Shown in pieces: positions 6,869 through 15,566 of a stretch of 24,588 bases of DNA. Every line of letters begins with the position of its first letter. The stretch's first letter is position 1. The position numbers were made by a program, and so were the translations under genes. Below the pieces are notes generated by a model that did not search any database, had not been told where the DNA came from, and saw only the letters and a list, made by a program, of their open reading frames with translations. This DNA is from an uncultured Corynebacterium sp. (GTDB taxonomy: Bacteria > Actinomycetota > Actinomycetes > Mycobacteriales > Mycobacteriaceae). The stretch spans positions 1-24,588 of the forward strand of contig CALZCR010000001.1 of NCBI GenBank assembly GCA_945631445.1, read 5' to 3'.

Positions 6869-9800
6869 CTGATCCTTTTCATCATGTGTGCCCCGACGAT
6901 CCCGATCGCCGGCTCGTCCGGCACCGCCAGGTGATCGCCCGGCAGCTGCACAATCTCTAAATCATCGACGATAGCGGCCCACCCGCCGTCGGGGGCAATC
7001 TCCGCGTACGCGGGCTCCAGCTCGATGGCGCCGTCGTGCATCCGCTCGGAGCGGAACAACAGCACCGGCGCCTTGACCGACGCCCAGCGGGCGAAGTCCA
7101 GGTTGCCCAGGATCTGGTTGTCCACGAAGCTGGCGCGCTGGTGCTCCAGGATACCGGCGGACAGACCGTGGGCGGAAGCGTCGGTGGTGGCCAGGTAATG
7201 CTCCAGCATGCCCAGCAGCGCCTCTTCCCCGGCGGTCTCCAGCAGCTCGAAGGGCACCTCGAACTCCAGGCCGTAGGTCTTCTTCGCGAAGTCCGCGTAG
7301 CGGCGCCACCGCGCCTTGGTCTCCTCCATCGTCTTCGGCGCCGGGTTCGCCGGCTGGGTGGTGTCCAGCAGCGCGATGTGGTCGACGACCACGTCCGTGT
7401 CCTGCAGCTGGTGCGCGACCTCGTAGGCCAGCGCGCCGCCGAAGGACCAGCCGCCGAGCACCACCGGGCGGCCCTCGGAGTAGGCCGTGATGTCGGAGAC
7501 GTAGGCCGCCGCCCGCTCCGCCAGCGAGCCCTCGAGGCGCTCCACGCCGTAGACGGGGACATCCTCGTCCAGGCGGCGGGTCAGCGGCTCATAGACGACG
7601 GTGGTGCCGCCGGCCGGGTGGAACAAGAACACGGCCGGCTTGTCCGAGCCCTCCGCGCGGGGGCGCAGGATCCGGATGTTGCCTTCCACCGGGGTCTCCA
7701 GTCCTTCGCGGACCAGATCGCCGAGCGGCTCCAGGGTCGGCGCCTCGTGCACCGTCGCGGCGCTGACCTCGACGCCGGAGCGTTCCGTCAGCCGCTCCGC
7801 GATGCGGCCGGCCTGCTCCTCGGTGAGTTCCGGCAGCGGGCTGGTCACCCCCGCCACGGCGGAACCGGTGACCGTGGCCCAGGTGCCGAAGACCATGCGT
7901 TCGGAAGCGTCGCGCGGGGCCACGCCCACGCCTTGGCCCTGCCCCTGCTCCTCCGGGGTGGCCTGCTGGGCGGTCGCCGCGCCGACGCCCTCGCCCTGGA
8001 CCGGGCTCATCGCGGCGTCGACCTCGCCGACCGGCTCAGCGCTCTGCTGGGCGACGGCCTCGTCGACCATGGCGACCACGTCCGCGACGGACGCGTCACG
8101 CAGCGCCTGCACCTGCAGCGGCGGGATCTGGAAGTCGTTTCCACCCGGTTCTTGATGCGCATGCCCATCAGGGAGTCCAGGCCCAGGTCGATCAGCGGCA
8201 GTTCGCCGGGCAGGTCCTCGACGTCGTAGCCCATCGACTCGGAGACGATCGCCCGCAGGCGCTCCTCCACGGTTTCCCCGCTGTCCGGGTCCCACCGCAC
8301 GGCCTCGACGTCGAGGTCGTCGTCAAAGCCGCCCGGTGCGGCGGCCGCCGGGGCCGGCGCCGCGTCGTAGCCCACGGGCTCGATTCCGGCCAGGGCACTG
8401 GCGAAGCCCTCCTCGATCAGGGTGGTCTCGCCGGCGGCGTCGACGGCGTACACCGCCAGATTCAGACCGCCCAGGCCCGATTCCACCACCGTGGTGACCT
8501 CACCGGAGGCGGGCAGCGTGTCGTGGCCCTTGGTGGCCACCAACTGCGCTTCAGGGTTGACCGCCGCGGCCGCGGACTCCAGCAACGCCAGTGCCGAGGG
8601 AGCCTGGTCGGCGTTCGTGCTGAACGCCACCGTGCCGCCCGGCAGCGTGACCTTCGTGCCCGGCACACCGGTGACCGCACCCCCGCTGGGACGCGCGTTG
8701 GTCCAGTAGCTCAGTTCCTTGAATTCGGTGACGGGGGCGTCGATACGCTCACCGTCGCCGTAGAGCGCGCCGAAGTCGACCGGCATGCCGGCGACGTAGA
8801 GCTTCGCCAGCAGGTCACGGATGGAATCGGCTTCCTCGACCTTGCGCTTGAGCACGTACAGCAGCTGCGCGTCGGCCTTGCCGACGGCAAAGGCCGTGTT
8901 CATCATGCCCATGATCCCCACCGGGTTCGGGGCGATCTCCACCAACGTGGTGTGCCCGGCGGCCAGCGCCTGTTCGGTGGCGTCCTGGAACCACACCGGC
9001 TGGCGCGTCATGCGCAGGAAGTACTGGTCGTCGTGGATGACCGACCCGGCGGGGTAGACCTCGCCGCGGTCGACGGAGGAAAACACCGGGATCGTGGTCG
9101 GCTGCGCCGCAATGCCGGCGATCTCGCCGGCGAGGTCCGCCATGATCGGATCCAGCGCAGAGGTGTGCCCGGAGCCCTTGACCTGCAGTTTGCGGGCGAA
9201 CTTTCCCTCTTCCTCCAGCTGGGCGACCAGCGTGTCGACGGCCGGGGCCGGCCCGCCCACCGTGGTCATGCCCGGCCCGGCGTACACGGCCGGTTCCACG
9301 CCGTGAAGCGCCTCGTCGGCGTCGACGAGTTCGGTGAGCTGCTCGCGGGTGAGCTCGACGACCGCCATGGCGCCTTCCTGGTCGGTGCCGGCGATCATCT
9401 CCTCGCCCTCGCCCATGAGGCGGGCGCGGTGGCAGGCGATGAGCATGGCGTCCTTGGCGGAAATCCCGCCGGCGGCGTAGGCCGCGGCGATCTCGCCCAT
9501 GGACATGCCCGCCACCGCCGCCGGCTTCGCTCCGAAGCTGGCCAGCAGGTCGGTGACCGCGATCTGGATGGCGGTGACGGTGACCTGCGCGGTCTCCGTG
9601 TCGTAGGTCTGCTCGTCGTCGCGGATGATCTCCAGCATCGACCAGCCGGACTCGAAGTCGACGTACCCGTCGAGCTCTTCCATCCGGGCGGTGAACAGCG
9701 GGCTCATCTCGAGCAGTTTCTTGGCCATCTTGCGGTGCTGGGAGCCGAAGCCCGAGTACACGAACACCGGGCCCGCCGGCGACGGGGAATCCGCCGCGAC

Positions 9801-11696
9801 CGACCCGATCGAGGTCTTGCCCGCGGCGACCTGGCGCAGCCGCTTGACCGCGTCGGCGACGTTATCCGCCGTGACCACGGCGCGGCTGCGGCCGTGGTTG
9901 CGCCCCGCCAGGGAACGCGACACCGGCACGAGGTCGGCGTCGGCGCGGCCCTCCAAGAAGTCGGCCAGGTTGGCGGCCGCCTTCGCCCGGCGCGACGGCA
10001 GCAGCCCGGAGACCGGCAGCGCCACGGCAGCGGGGTTGTCCGGATCAATCAGCTGCGACGGGGTGGCCTGGGGGTCCTGCTCGCCCTCGTCGAGGTAGTC
10101 CTCGGCGACGAATTCGCTGACCACGACGTGCGCGTTGGTGCCGCCGAAGCCGAAGCCGGAGACGCCCGCGATCTTGCGGCCGGAGTACTCGGGCCATTCT
10201 CGGGGGTCTTCGACGAGCTCGAGTTTTTCGGCGTCGAAGTCGATGTAGCGGTTGGGTTCGGTGTAGTTGATCGACGGCGGCAGGGTGTCGTTCTGGATGG
10301 ACTGCACGACTTTGACCAGGCCGGCGACCCCGGCGGCGGATTCGGCGTGGCCCAGGTTGGTTTTCACGGAACCCAGCAGCGTCGGGTGCTTGGCTTCGCG
10401 GCCGGCGCCCAGCACTTCGCCGAGGGCGGTGGCCTCGATGGGGTCACCGAGGATGGTGCCGGTGCCGTGGGCCTCGACGTAGTCCACCTGGGTAGGGTCG
10501 ACGCCCGCGTCCGCGTAGGCGCGCTCGAGCACGTCGGCCTGGGCCTCCGGGTTGGGTGCGGTCAGGCCGTTGGAGTGGCCGTCGGAATTGACCGCGGAGC
10601 CCTTGATCACGGCGAGGACCTCGTCGCCGTCGGCGATGGCATCCGCGACGCGCTTGAGCACCAGCACGCCGACGCCCTCGGCGCGGACGAAACCGTCCGC
10701 GTCGTCGGAGAAGGCATGGATGCCGCCGGAGGGGCTGATCACGCCGAGCTCCCCGAACGCCGTGGAGACGAACGGGCTGGCCAGGATGTTCACGCCGCCG
10801 GCCACGGCCACATCAGCGTCGCCGGCGCGCAGGGCACGCACCGCGTCGTGGGTGGCCACCAGCGAAGAGGAACAAGCGGTGTCGACGTTGACGGAAGGCC
10901 CACGGAAGTCGAAGGCGTAGGACACGCGGTTGGGGATGATCGAGCTGGCGGTGCCGGTCAACGCGTAGGGGTGGGCCTCCGCCGGGTCGGCGGTGATGAG
11001 CATGCCGTAGTCGTTGCTGGACGAGCCCATGAACACGCCGACGGCGGCGCCGCGCAGCTGGCTGGGCGGCAGGTGAGCGTCTTCTAAGGCGTGCCAGACC
11101 TCTTCCAGCAGCAGGCGCTGCTGCGGGTCCATGTTCGCGGCCTCCACCGGAGACAGGCCGAAGAATTCGTTGTCGAAGACGTCGATGTCGTCCAAGTAGC
11201 CGCCGGCGGTGCTGACGGCGTCGATCTTGGCGGTGGTGACCGGGTCGGCGGCGTATTCCGCCCACCGGCCTTCCGGACGCTCGCCGGTGGCGGAACGGCC
11301 TTCGATGAGCAGGCGCCAGTATTCGTCGAGGTTCTTTGCGCCGGGGAAGCGGGCGGACATGCCGACGACGGCGATGTCGTGGGTGCCGGGGGCGCCGGCC
11401 GTCGGCGTCGTGGTGCGGGGCGCGCGGCGGGTGGCGGTCTCCGTCGGCGGGCCGTCGACCAGTCGCTTCGCCAGCTGGGCGATCGTCGGATACTCGTAGG
11501 CGATCGTCGCGTCGAGCTGGACGTCCAGCAGGTTTTCCAGCTCCCCGGACAGCACCACGGCGTCGCGGGAAGACAGGCCGAAGCGCTCCATCGGGGTGGC
11601 GTCGGTGATCTCGTCCACGCTCAATTCAGTGGTGCGTGCGATCCAGTTCTTCAGCCACTCCCGGAGTTGGGACTCGGTCATCGAGGTTGCGCTCAT
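6865..11696 (-). CDS. pks13: Pks13 mycolate condensase, interrupted by a one-base deletion
   Basis: Domains in order are ACP1 (FGLSS, S43), ketosynthase (DTACSSS, C275; H410 in EAHGTGT; H450 in NLGHAES), acyltransferase (GMSMGE, S732; H844), ACP2 (LGLDSL, S1175) and thioesterase (GGWSFGG, S1418; D1445; H1589, in repaired numbering). Pks13 loads the meromycolyl chain from FadD32 on ACP1 and the carboxylated alpha chain on ACP2, joins them by Claisen condensation and transfers the product to trehalose. The frame breaks after E1186: GTG GAA is followed by ACGAC where one more A would give GTG GAA AAC GAC TTC. Up to codon 1186 the reading frame ends downstream near 8007; the thioesterase continues in another frame to 6865. 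With one base restored the protein has 1610 residues, the normal family size. Every other catalytic residue is intact. The start ATG has AAGGA about 11 nt upstream. Confidence 0.92.
8137..8141 (-). other. frameshift point in pks13
   Basis: On the coding strand the sequence reads GTGGAAACGACTTCC; a run of three A stands where four would keep the frame. Upstream the frame gives LMGMRIKNRVE, the expected last part of ACP2. Downstream another frame gives NDFQIPPLQ, the expected continuation. The change is therefore a single missing A. Whether it is real, programmed or a sequencing error cannot be decided here. Confidence 0.85.
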
Positions 11697-11715
11697 CCGA
11701 AGGATCTTCCTTACT
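11697..11715 (-). promoter_or_regulatory. pks13 ribosome binding site inside a short hairpin
   Basis: Just before the pks13 ATG the coding strand reads AAGGA AGA TCCTT. The AAGGA ribosome binding sequence can pair with TCCTT, giving a 5-bp stem with a 3-nt loop. The stem is short and may have no effect. Confidence 0.3.
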
Positions 11716-11823
11716 AGCTAAAAGAGGGGCGTTGCCGTGCTGTTGTCGGTGATGAAAACAATTGTCGCCGTAAACGCCACTAAGGTCTATGGCCATCTAT
11801 CGTCATATTGTTCCACGGTGTTT

Positions 11824-11860
11824 CTTTCTGCAGCTCATCAGGCTGTGGTACTGCAGAAAG
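11824..11860. repeat. 10-bp perfect inverted repeat upstream of pks13 (possible operator)
   Basis: CTTTCTGCAG (11824-11833) and CTGCAGAAAG (11851-11860) are exact complements with a 17-nt spacer. The centre lies about 145 nt upstream of the pks13 start, between the terminator of fadD32 and the gene. There is no T-run, so it is not a terminator. The spacing (27 nt centre to centre) would suit a dimeric or tetrameric regulator or a leader hairpin. The regulator is unknown. Confidence 0.5.
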
Positions 11861-11899
11861 TCTTTTCCGCCGGGCCGGGGCAGGTCCCCTGCGGCGCCG

Positions 11900-11937
11900 G
11901 AAACACGAAATCCTCCCGCCGGTGGGGGCGGGAGGAT
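11900..11937 (-). terminator. intrinsic terminator of fadD32
   Basis: The arms 11910-11920 (ATCCTCCCGCC on the plus strand) and 11927-11937 are perfect complements, making an 11-bp GC-rich stem with a 6-nt loop. Read on the minus strand the stem is followed by TTTCGTGTTT. It begins 17 nt after the fadD32 stop, so fadD32 transcription should largely end here and pks13-accD3 need their own promoter in the 200 nt that follow. Confidence 0.82.
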
Positions 11938-11953
11938 CGTCGGCTAGGGAGAT

Positions 11954-13807
11954 TTAAGCGTTCTCCGCCAGGTAGTTGCGCTGGTTGACGCGGCGGGCGA
12001 TCTTGCCGGAGGAGGAACGGGCGATCTCGTTCGGCGCGAGCACCCGGATCTCGTCCGGGGTCACCCCGTGGACGGAGCTGACCGCGGCGCGCACGGCCTC
12101 CACGGCCTCGGCGTCACCGGAGGCGTCGGCGTCGTCGCCGCGCTCCAGCAGGACGACGAGCTTCTCGACGTCGTCGCCCGGCACGGCGAAGGCCGCGACG
12201 GAGTCGGCGCGCACGTGCTCGCTCGCCTCCTGGACAGTGGCTTCAATGTCCTGCGGGTAGTGGTTACGGCCGGCGATGATCACCAGGTCCTTCAGGCGAC
12301 CGGTGATGTAGAGCTGGCCTTCCAGCACGACGCCCAGGTCGCCGGTGGCCAGCCAGCCCTCGTCCGGGTGGCCCTCTGCGCGGGAGCCCTCCGCCAGGCG
12401 CTCGCCGAGCGTCTGTCCGAAGGTCTCGGCGGTCTCCTCCGGGCGGTTCAAGTAACCGGCCGCGGTGTTGCCGCCGTTGGTCCAGATTTCACCGACCAGG
12501 CCGTCGACGATCTCGGCCTTGGTCTCCGGATCCACGATGGTCATCGCCTGCGGGCGCACGACCTGGCCGTTGGAGGCGAAGGACACGGCCTGCCGCGAAC
12601 CCTTCTCCACCACGACGGCCTCGCCCTCGGCGAGCTTGTCGCGGTCAAAGTAGTTGATCAGCGGGCGCTGTTCCGTCTGCGGGGTGGAGACCAGCAGCGA
12701 GGCTTCCGCCAGGCCGTAGGACGGGCGCAGGGCCTTCGAGTCCAGGCCGAACGGGGTGAACGCGTCCGCGAAGTTCGTGACCGCGGACTCGCTGACCGGC
12801 TCAGAGCCGATGATGATGCCGTCGACGTTGTCGAACCGGACGTCGGAGCCCTCCTCCGGCTTGCCGTAACGCACGGCCATCTCCAGGGCGAAGTTCGGGA
12901 CGACGGCGTAGGTGTTGACGTCGTTCTCGTCGCGGCGGGAGAGTTGCTTGACCCAGCGGGACGGCTGCTGCACGAAGTCGCGCGGGTTCATCATCTCCAT
13001 CGGCAGGCCCAGCAGGACGACGAAGACGGCCAAGATGATGCCCATGTCGTGGTGCAGCGGCAGCCAGGTCACCAGCCGCAGCGGCAGGCGCAGCTTCGCG
13101 GCGGTGAAGATCTGCAGCACATTGGTCAGAATCGAGCGGTTGGTCAGCACCACGCCGGCCGGGGTGCGGGTCGAGCCGGAGGTGTACTGCAGGAAAGCGG
13201 TCTGGTCGATCGGCATCGTGGTCGCCGAAGCCATCAGCTGCTGGCCCTGCAGGGTGGTCGACGGGTTGACGTAGCTCTCCGCCAGCGAGTTCGGCAGGGA
13301 ATCCACCGCCAGGATGCGGGGGCGCTCCCGCGACGGGGTGTCCGCGAAGTGCTCGCGCACGGCGCCGGCGGCGTGCTTGTTGGTCAGCACGACGGTCGGC
13401 GTGGAGTCCGCCAGCACGGCCTTGAGGTGCTCGCCGTGGCCCGGCTCGTTCGGGTCGTACAGCGGCACCGGCACCATGCCCGCGTAGAGGGCGCCGATGA
13501 AAGCGAAGAGGTACTCCGGGGAGTTCCCGGCGAGAATGGCCACGCGGTCGCCGATCTTGGCCACCTGCTGCAGCCGGGCCGCCACCGACTTGATGCGGTC
13601 GTTGATTTCCGTGCGGTCGTAATCGACCGCGACGCCCGCGCGGGACTCGGAATAGTCCCAGAAGCGCAGGCAGTGGCGTTCGCCGCCGCCGGTCTGCAGG
13701 TCACCCTGGTACATCAGCTCCGACAGGCCCGCCAGAGTCAGCTGCGGGGCCAACTGAATTTCGCCCTTCTCGTTGAAGAACTGGGCGATTGCCTTCTCAA
13801 GATCCAT
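11954..13807 (-). CDS. fadD32: long-chain fatty-acyl-AMP ligase FadD32
   Basis: The 617-residue adenylate-forming enzyme has the motifs of the FAAL/ANL family: YTSGSTRTP (208-216, ATP loop), HHDMG (252-256), YGLAE (364-368), ATGDLG (487-492), GRLKD (503-507) and the C-terminal catalytic Lys in SSGKIARR (K602). FadD32 activates the meromycolic (or, in corynebacteria, a C16-C18) fatty acid as acyl-AMP and passes it to the N-terminal ACP of Pks13, encoded next door. The ATG start follows ACGGAGACGCAC, with GGAG about 7 nt before it. A strong terminator follows the gene. Length and motif order are normal. Confidence 0.95.
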   Translation of the reverse strand: MDLEKAIAQFFNEKGEIQLAPQLTLAGLSELMYQGDLQTGGGERHCLRFWDYSESRAGVAVDYDRTEINDRIKSVAARLQQVAKIGDRVAILAGNSPEYLFAFIGALYAGMVPVPLYDPNEPGHGEHLKAVLADSTPTVVLTNKHAAGAVREHFADTPSRERPRILAVDSLPNSLAESYVNPSTTLQGQQLMASATTMPIDQTAFLQYTSGSTRTPAGVVLTNRSILTNVLQIFTAAKLRLPLRLVTWLPLHHDMGIILAVFVVLLGLPMEMMNPRDFVQQPSRWVKQLSRRDENDVNTYAVVPNFALEMAVRYGKPEEGSDVRFDNVDGIIIGSEPVSESAVTNFADAFTPFGLDSKALRPSYGLAEASLLVSTPQTEQRPLINYFDRDKLAEGEAVVVEKGSRQAVSFASNGQVVRPQAMTIVDPETKAEIVDGLVGEIWTNGGNTAAGYLNRPEETAETFGQTLGERLAEGSRAEGHPDEGWLATGDLGVVLEGQLYITGRLKDLVIIAGRNHYPQDIEATVQEASEHVRADSVAAFAVPGDDVEKLVVLLERGDDADASGDAEAVEAVRAAVSSVHGVTPDEIRVLAPNEIARSSSGKIARRVNQRNYLAENA

Positions 13808-13833
13808 GTGCGTCTCCGTCTGTCCTGATGGTG

Positions 13834-13855
13834 GGGTGAACCCGAAAGTTCACCC
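13834..13855. repeat. 8-bp inverted repeat in the fadD32 leader
   Basis: GGGTGAAC (13834-13841) and GTTCACCC (13848-13855) are exact complements with a 6-nt loop. They lie 27-48 nt upstream of the fadD32 ATG on the minus strand, between any promoter and the ribosome binding site. It could be an operator or an RNA hairpin; no T-run follows. Confidence 0.45.
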
Positions 13856-13947
13856 GGGTCTGCGCCACCCAGTGTCTCCGGCGGACGCAGCGAGGAATAT
13901 TCACGGCCAACCTGGCAGGTTCGCCTTCTGTATCAGTTAGTCTGGCA

Positions 13948-13963
13948 AACATTTATCAATGTT
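13948..13963. promoter_or_regulatory. palindrome AACATT-TATC-AATGTT in the fadD32 promoter region
   Basis: A perfect 6-bp inverted repeat with a 4-nt centre lies about 150 nt upstream of fadD32, inside the only AT-rich stretch of this intergenic region. On the minus strand it holds TTGATA, a plausible -35 box, with CTGATA 17 nt further on. A repressor bound here would cover that promoter. The regulator and the transcription start are unknown. Confidence 0.4.
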
Positions 13964-14007
13964 ACACATTCAGGGGTCCTCGCCGGGGCGTTTTCCCTTC
14001 TCAGCGG

Positions 14008-14943
14008 TCATTGATTGATCAGCCCGTGCGACCAGTCGACGATCCATTCCGGCGTCGTGGTGCCCGGAATAACGTTTTGGTTGGAGGCGTACTGGGCGTG
14101 GACGCCGTCCGCGGCCGCCAACTCCAGCGCGCGGCCGAGCGCATTGGAAATGTCCTGCGGGGCGTCGCAGATCGAATCGTTCGGCGCGCAGAACTGCATG
14201 GTGCGGTCGGCGAGTTCACCGAAGCCGTGTGGCCGGGCCCCGCGCATCGTGGCGCCCGGCACCACGACCTGGACGAGGTTGCTCACCGGCTCCAACGCGA
14301 TTTCCGCGCCGACGCCCGCCAACGGGTTGCCGGGGTTGACGCCCACCCCGTTTTCGCGGCGGCCGTCGGCGACCAGGGCGACACCCCTGATCTTGTCGGC
14401 CGACACCGGGCCGAGCCCGGCCCCGATCTGGTCGGCGGCGTCGCCGACGATGACCGCGCCTTGGGAGAAGCCGGCCAGGATGAACTCTGTCCCCGGGCAC
14501 TCCTCGTTCATGTAGCTCAGCTCCCCGTGGAGGCGGGAGGCTCCCTCTGCCCGGGAGTCGTCATAAGACATCTCGTGGTCGGCGTTGATGTTCCGGAATT
14601 GCGCGGTGTAGGGCAACGTCCACACCCGCACGTCCTCCGGCGCATAAGCGTCCCGCAGCGGCTGGGTGATCGACAACATGAACGAGTACGGGTTCGCCTG
14701 CGGATTCAACGGGTCGTCGTCCGGAGCGGATTCCCAGGTGCCCGGCGCGGAGATGAATTGGACCCGGGGGCACCACGCGGGCTGCTCCTGCTCTGCGGGC
14801 GGGGTCGGAGACGCTTCCTCGGTGAGCCCGGGGACATCGGGCAGTGCCCCGTCCTCGGTAGTCTGCAGCCAGGTCATGGCGCCGCCGATGATGAGCACGA
14901 GCACAGCGAGGACGGCGAGGACCGTGAGCACTTTTCTTCGCAT
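14008..14943 (-). CDS. cutinase-like serine hydrolase, Rv3802c family
   Basis: The 311-residue protein has an N-terminal signal anchor (MRRKVLTVLAVLAVLVLIIGG), a Pro/Glu-rich linker (about 35-55), then an alpha/beta hydrolase of the cutinase family. The catalytic triad is visible: S160 in GFSQG, D256 between two Cys in CAPNDSIC (252-259), and H282 in HAQY. C58/C149 and C252/C259 are in positions to form the family's disulfides. Mycobacterial Rv3802c, also next to fadD32, is an essential envelope thioesterase/phospholipase linked to mycolate regulation. No signal-peptidase site is obvious, so it is probably anchored in the membrane with the enzyme outside. The ribosome binding site AAGGA is unusually close to the ATG (about 4 nt). 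It follows the lipoprotein gene by 59 nt. Confidence 0.9.
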   Translation of the reverse strand: MRRKVLTVLAVLAVLVLIIGGAMTWLQTTEDGALPDVPGLTEEASPTPPAEQEQPAWCPRVQFISAPGTWESAPDDDPLNPQANPYSFMLSITQPLRDAYAPEDVRVWTLPYTAQFRNINADHEMSYDDSRAEGASRLHGELSYMNEECPGTEFILAGFSQGAVIVGDAADQIGAGLGPVSADKIRGVALVADGRRENGVGVNPGNPLAGVGAEIALEPVSNLVQVVVPGATMRGARPHGFGELADRTMQFCAPNDSICDAPQDISNALGRALELAAADGVHAQYASNQNVIPGTTTPEWIVDWSHGLINQ

Positions 14944-14993
14944 TGTTCCTTAACGCAGTTCTTCAGGACGGAGGCATGCCCACGTGCGCCGCT

Positions 14994-15009
14994 CCCCTGT
15001 CATCAGGGG
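14994..15009. repeat. 6-bp hairpin spanning the lipoprotein stop codon
   Basis: CCCCTG (14994-14999) and CAGGGG (15004-15009) are exact complements around the 4-nt loop TCAT, and the lipoprotein stop codon (15003-15005) overlaps the loop and one arm. No T-run follows. It might slow or partly stop transcription, or mark a processing point between the lipoprotein and the hydrolase gene. Confidence 0.35.
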
Positions 15010-15554
15010 CAGTAGGCGCCGCGAGCGGACTCCTCGATGAGCTCGGTGAGCTCACCGTGTTCCAGGTCGGTGCGGCCTTGTTCGATGAGCTGGCCCGCGA
15101 CGGCGCTCGCCGTGACGTTGACCCCGCCTTCGGAGGCGCACACCGTGGTCGCCGTGCCCACCAGGGAGGATTCCAGGCCGGCGACGTCGACGTCGGCGTC
15201 CGTGAGCGCAGACAGATACTCTTCGTCCTCCGGGGAGGTCGGCGACTCGGCTTCGGGAATCTCGGAGATCTCCCGGGCGCCCTGGTCCTCCGGGGGCGGT
15301 GGCGCGGCGACACCCGCGCTACCTTGCCCGTCGGGGCGTTCCTGGGTGGTGGTCTCCTCGCGGTCCTCGGAGTCCGTGGAATCGTCGGCGTCGGTGGTCT
15401 CGGCGCCGGAACGCTCCAGGGGGGCCACCGTCGTCTCGGACTCGACGTCGTCGCTGGTCACTGTGCTTCCGCCGCAACCGACGAGCAACGCCGCCGACGC
15501 GCCGAAGGCGGCGGCGACCATGCTGGCCCGGGAAAAGTGGCTTTTCATGGTCAT
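15003..15554 (-). CDS. envelope lipoprotein with DUF732-like domain
   Basis: With the ATG at 15554 the product has 183 residues; GAGG lies 6-7 nt before it. An in-frame GTG four codons upstream (15566) has no such site. The signal peptide ends in a lipobox (LLVGC, C27), so the protein should be lipid-anchored outside the membrane. Residues 28-110 are a Ser/Thr/Asp/Glu/Pro-rich, probably disordered spacer. The last 70 residues (YLSALTDADVDV to AYCP, Cys at 139 and 182) have the spacing of actinobacterial DUF732 domains. It sits 12 nt after cop1 and upstream of the cutinase-like gene, the position of a conserved corynebacterial lipoprotein of unknown function. A role in mycolate handling is inferred from context. 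Confidence 0.82.
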   Translation of the reverse strand: MTMKSHFSRASMVAAAFGASAALLVGCGGSTVTSDDVESETTVAPLERSGAETTDADDSTDSEDREETTTQERPDGQGSAGVAAPPPPEDQGAREISEIPEAESPTSPEDEEYLSALTDADVDVAGLESSLVGTATTVCASEGGVNVTASAVAGQLIEQGRTDLEHGELTELIEESARGAYCP

Positions 15555-15566
15555 AGAATGCCTCAC

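Noticed and set aside
5294..6934. Long plus-strand ORF opposite accD3
   Set aside because: Its composition (Val, His, Arg, Asp-rich, no domain) is typical of antisense shadows in high-GC DNA, and accD3 motifs are clear on the other strand.
8523..11087. 854-residue plus-strand ORF opposite pks13
   Set aside because: It is an antisense shadow without a recognisable domain or ribosome binding site; the Pks13 domains on the minus strand explain the region.
12068..13828. 586-residue plus-strand ORF opposite fadD32
   Set aside because: It is an antisense shadow, rich in Arg, Gly, His and Gln, with no domain; FadD32 motifs are complete on the other strand.
13978..14007. Possible terminator between the hydrolase gene and fadD32
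   Set aside because: The only stem (CGCC/GGCG followed by TTTT) has 4 bp and points the wrong way for the flanking genes.
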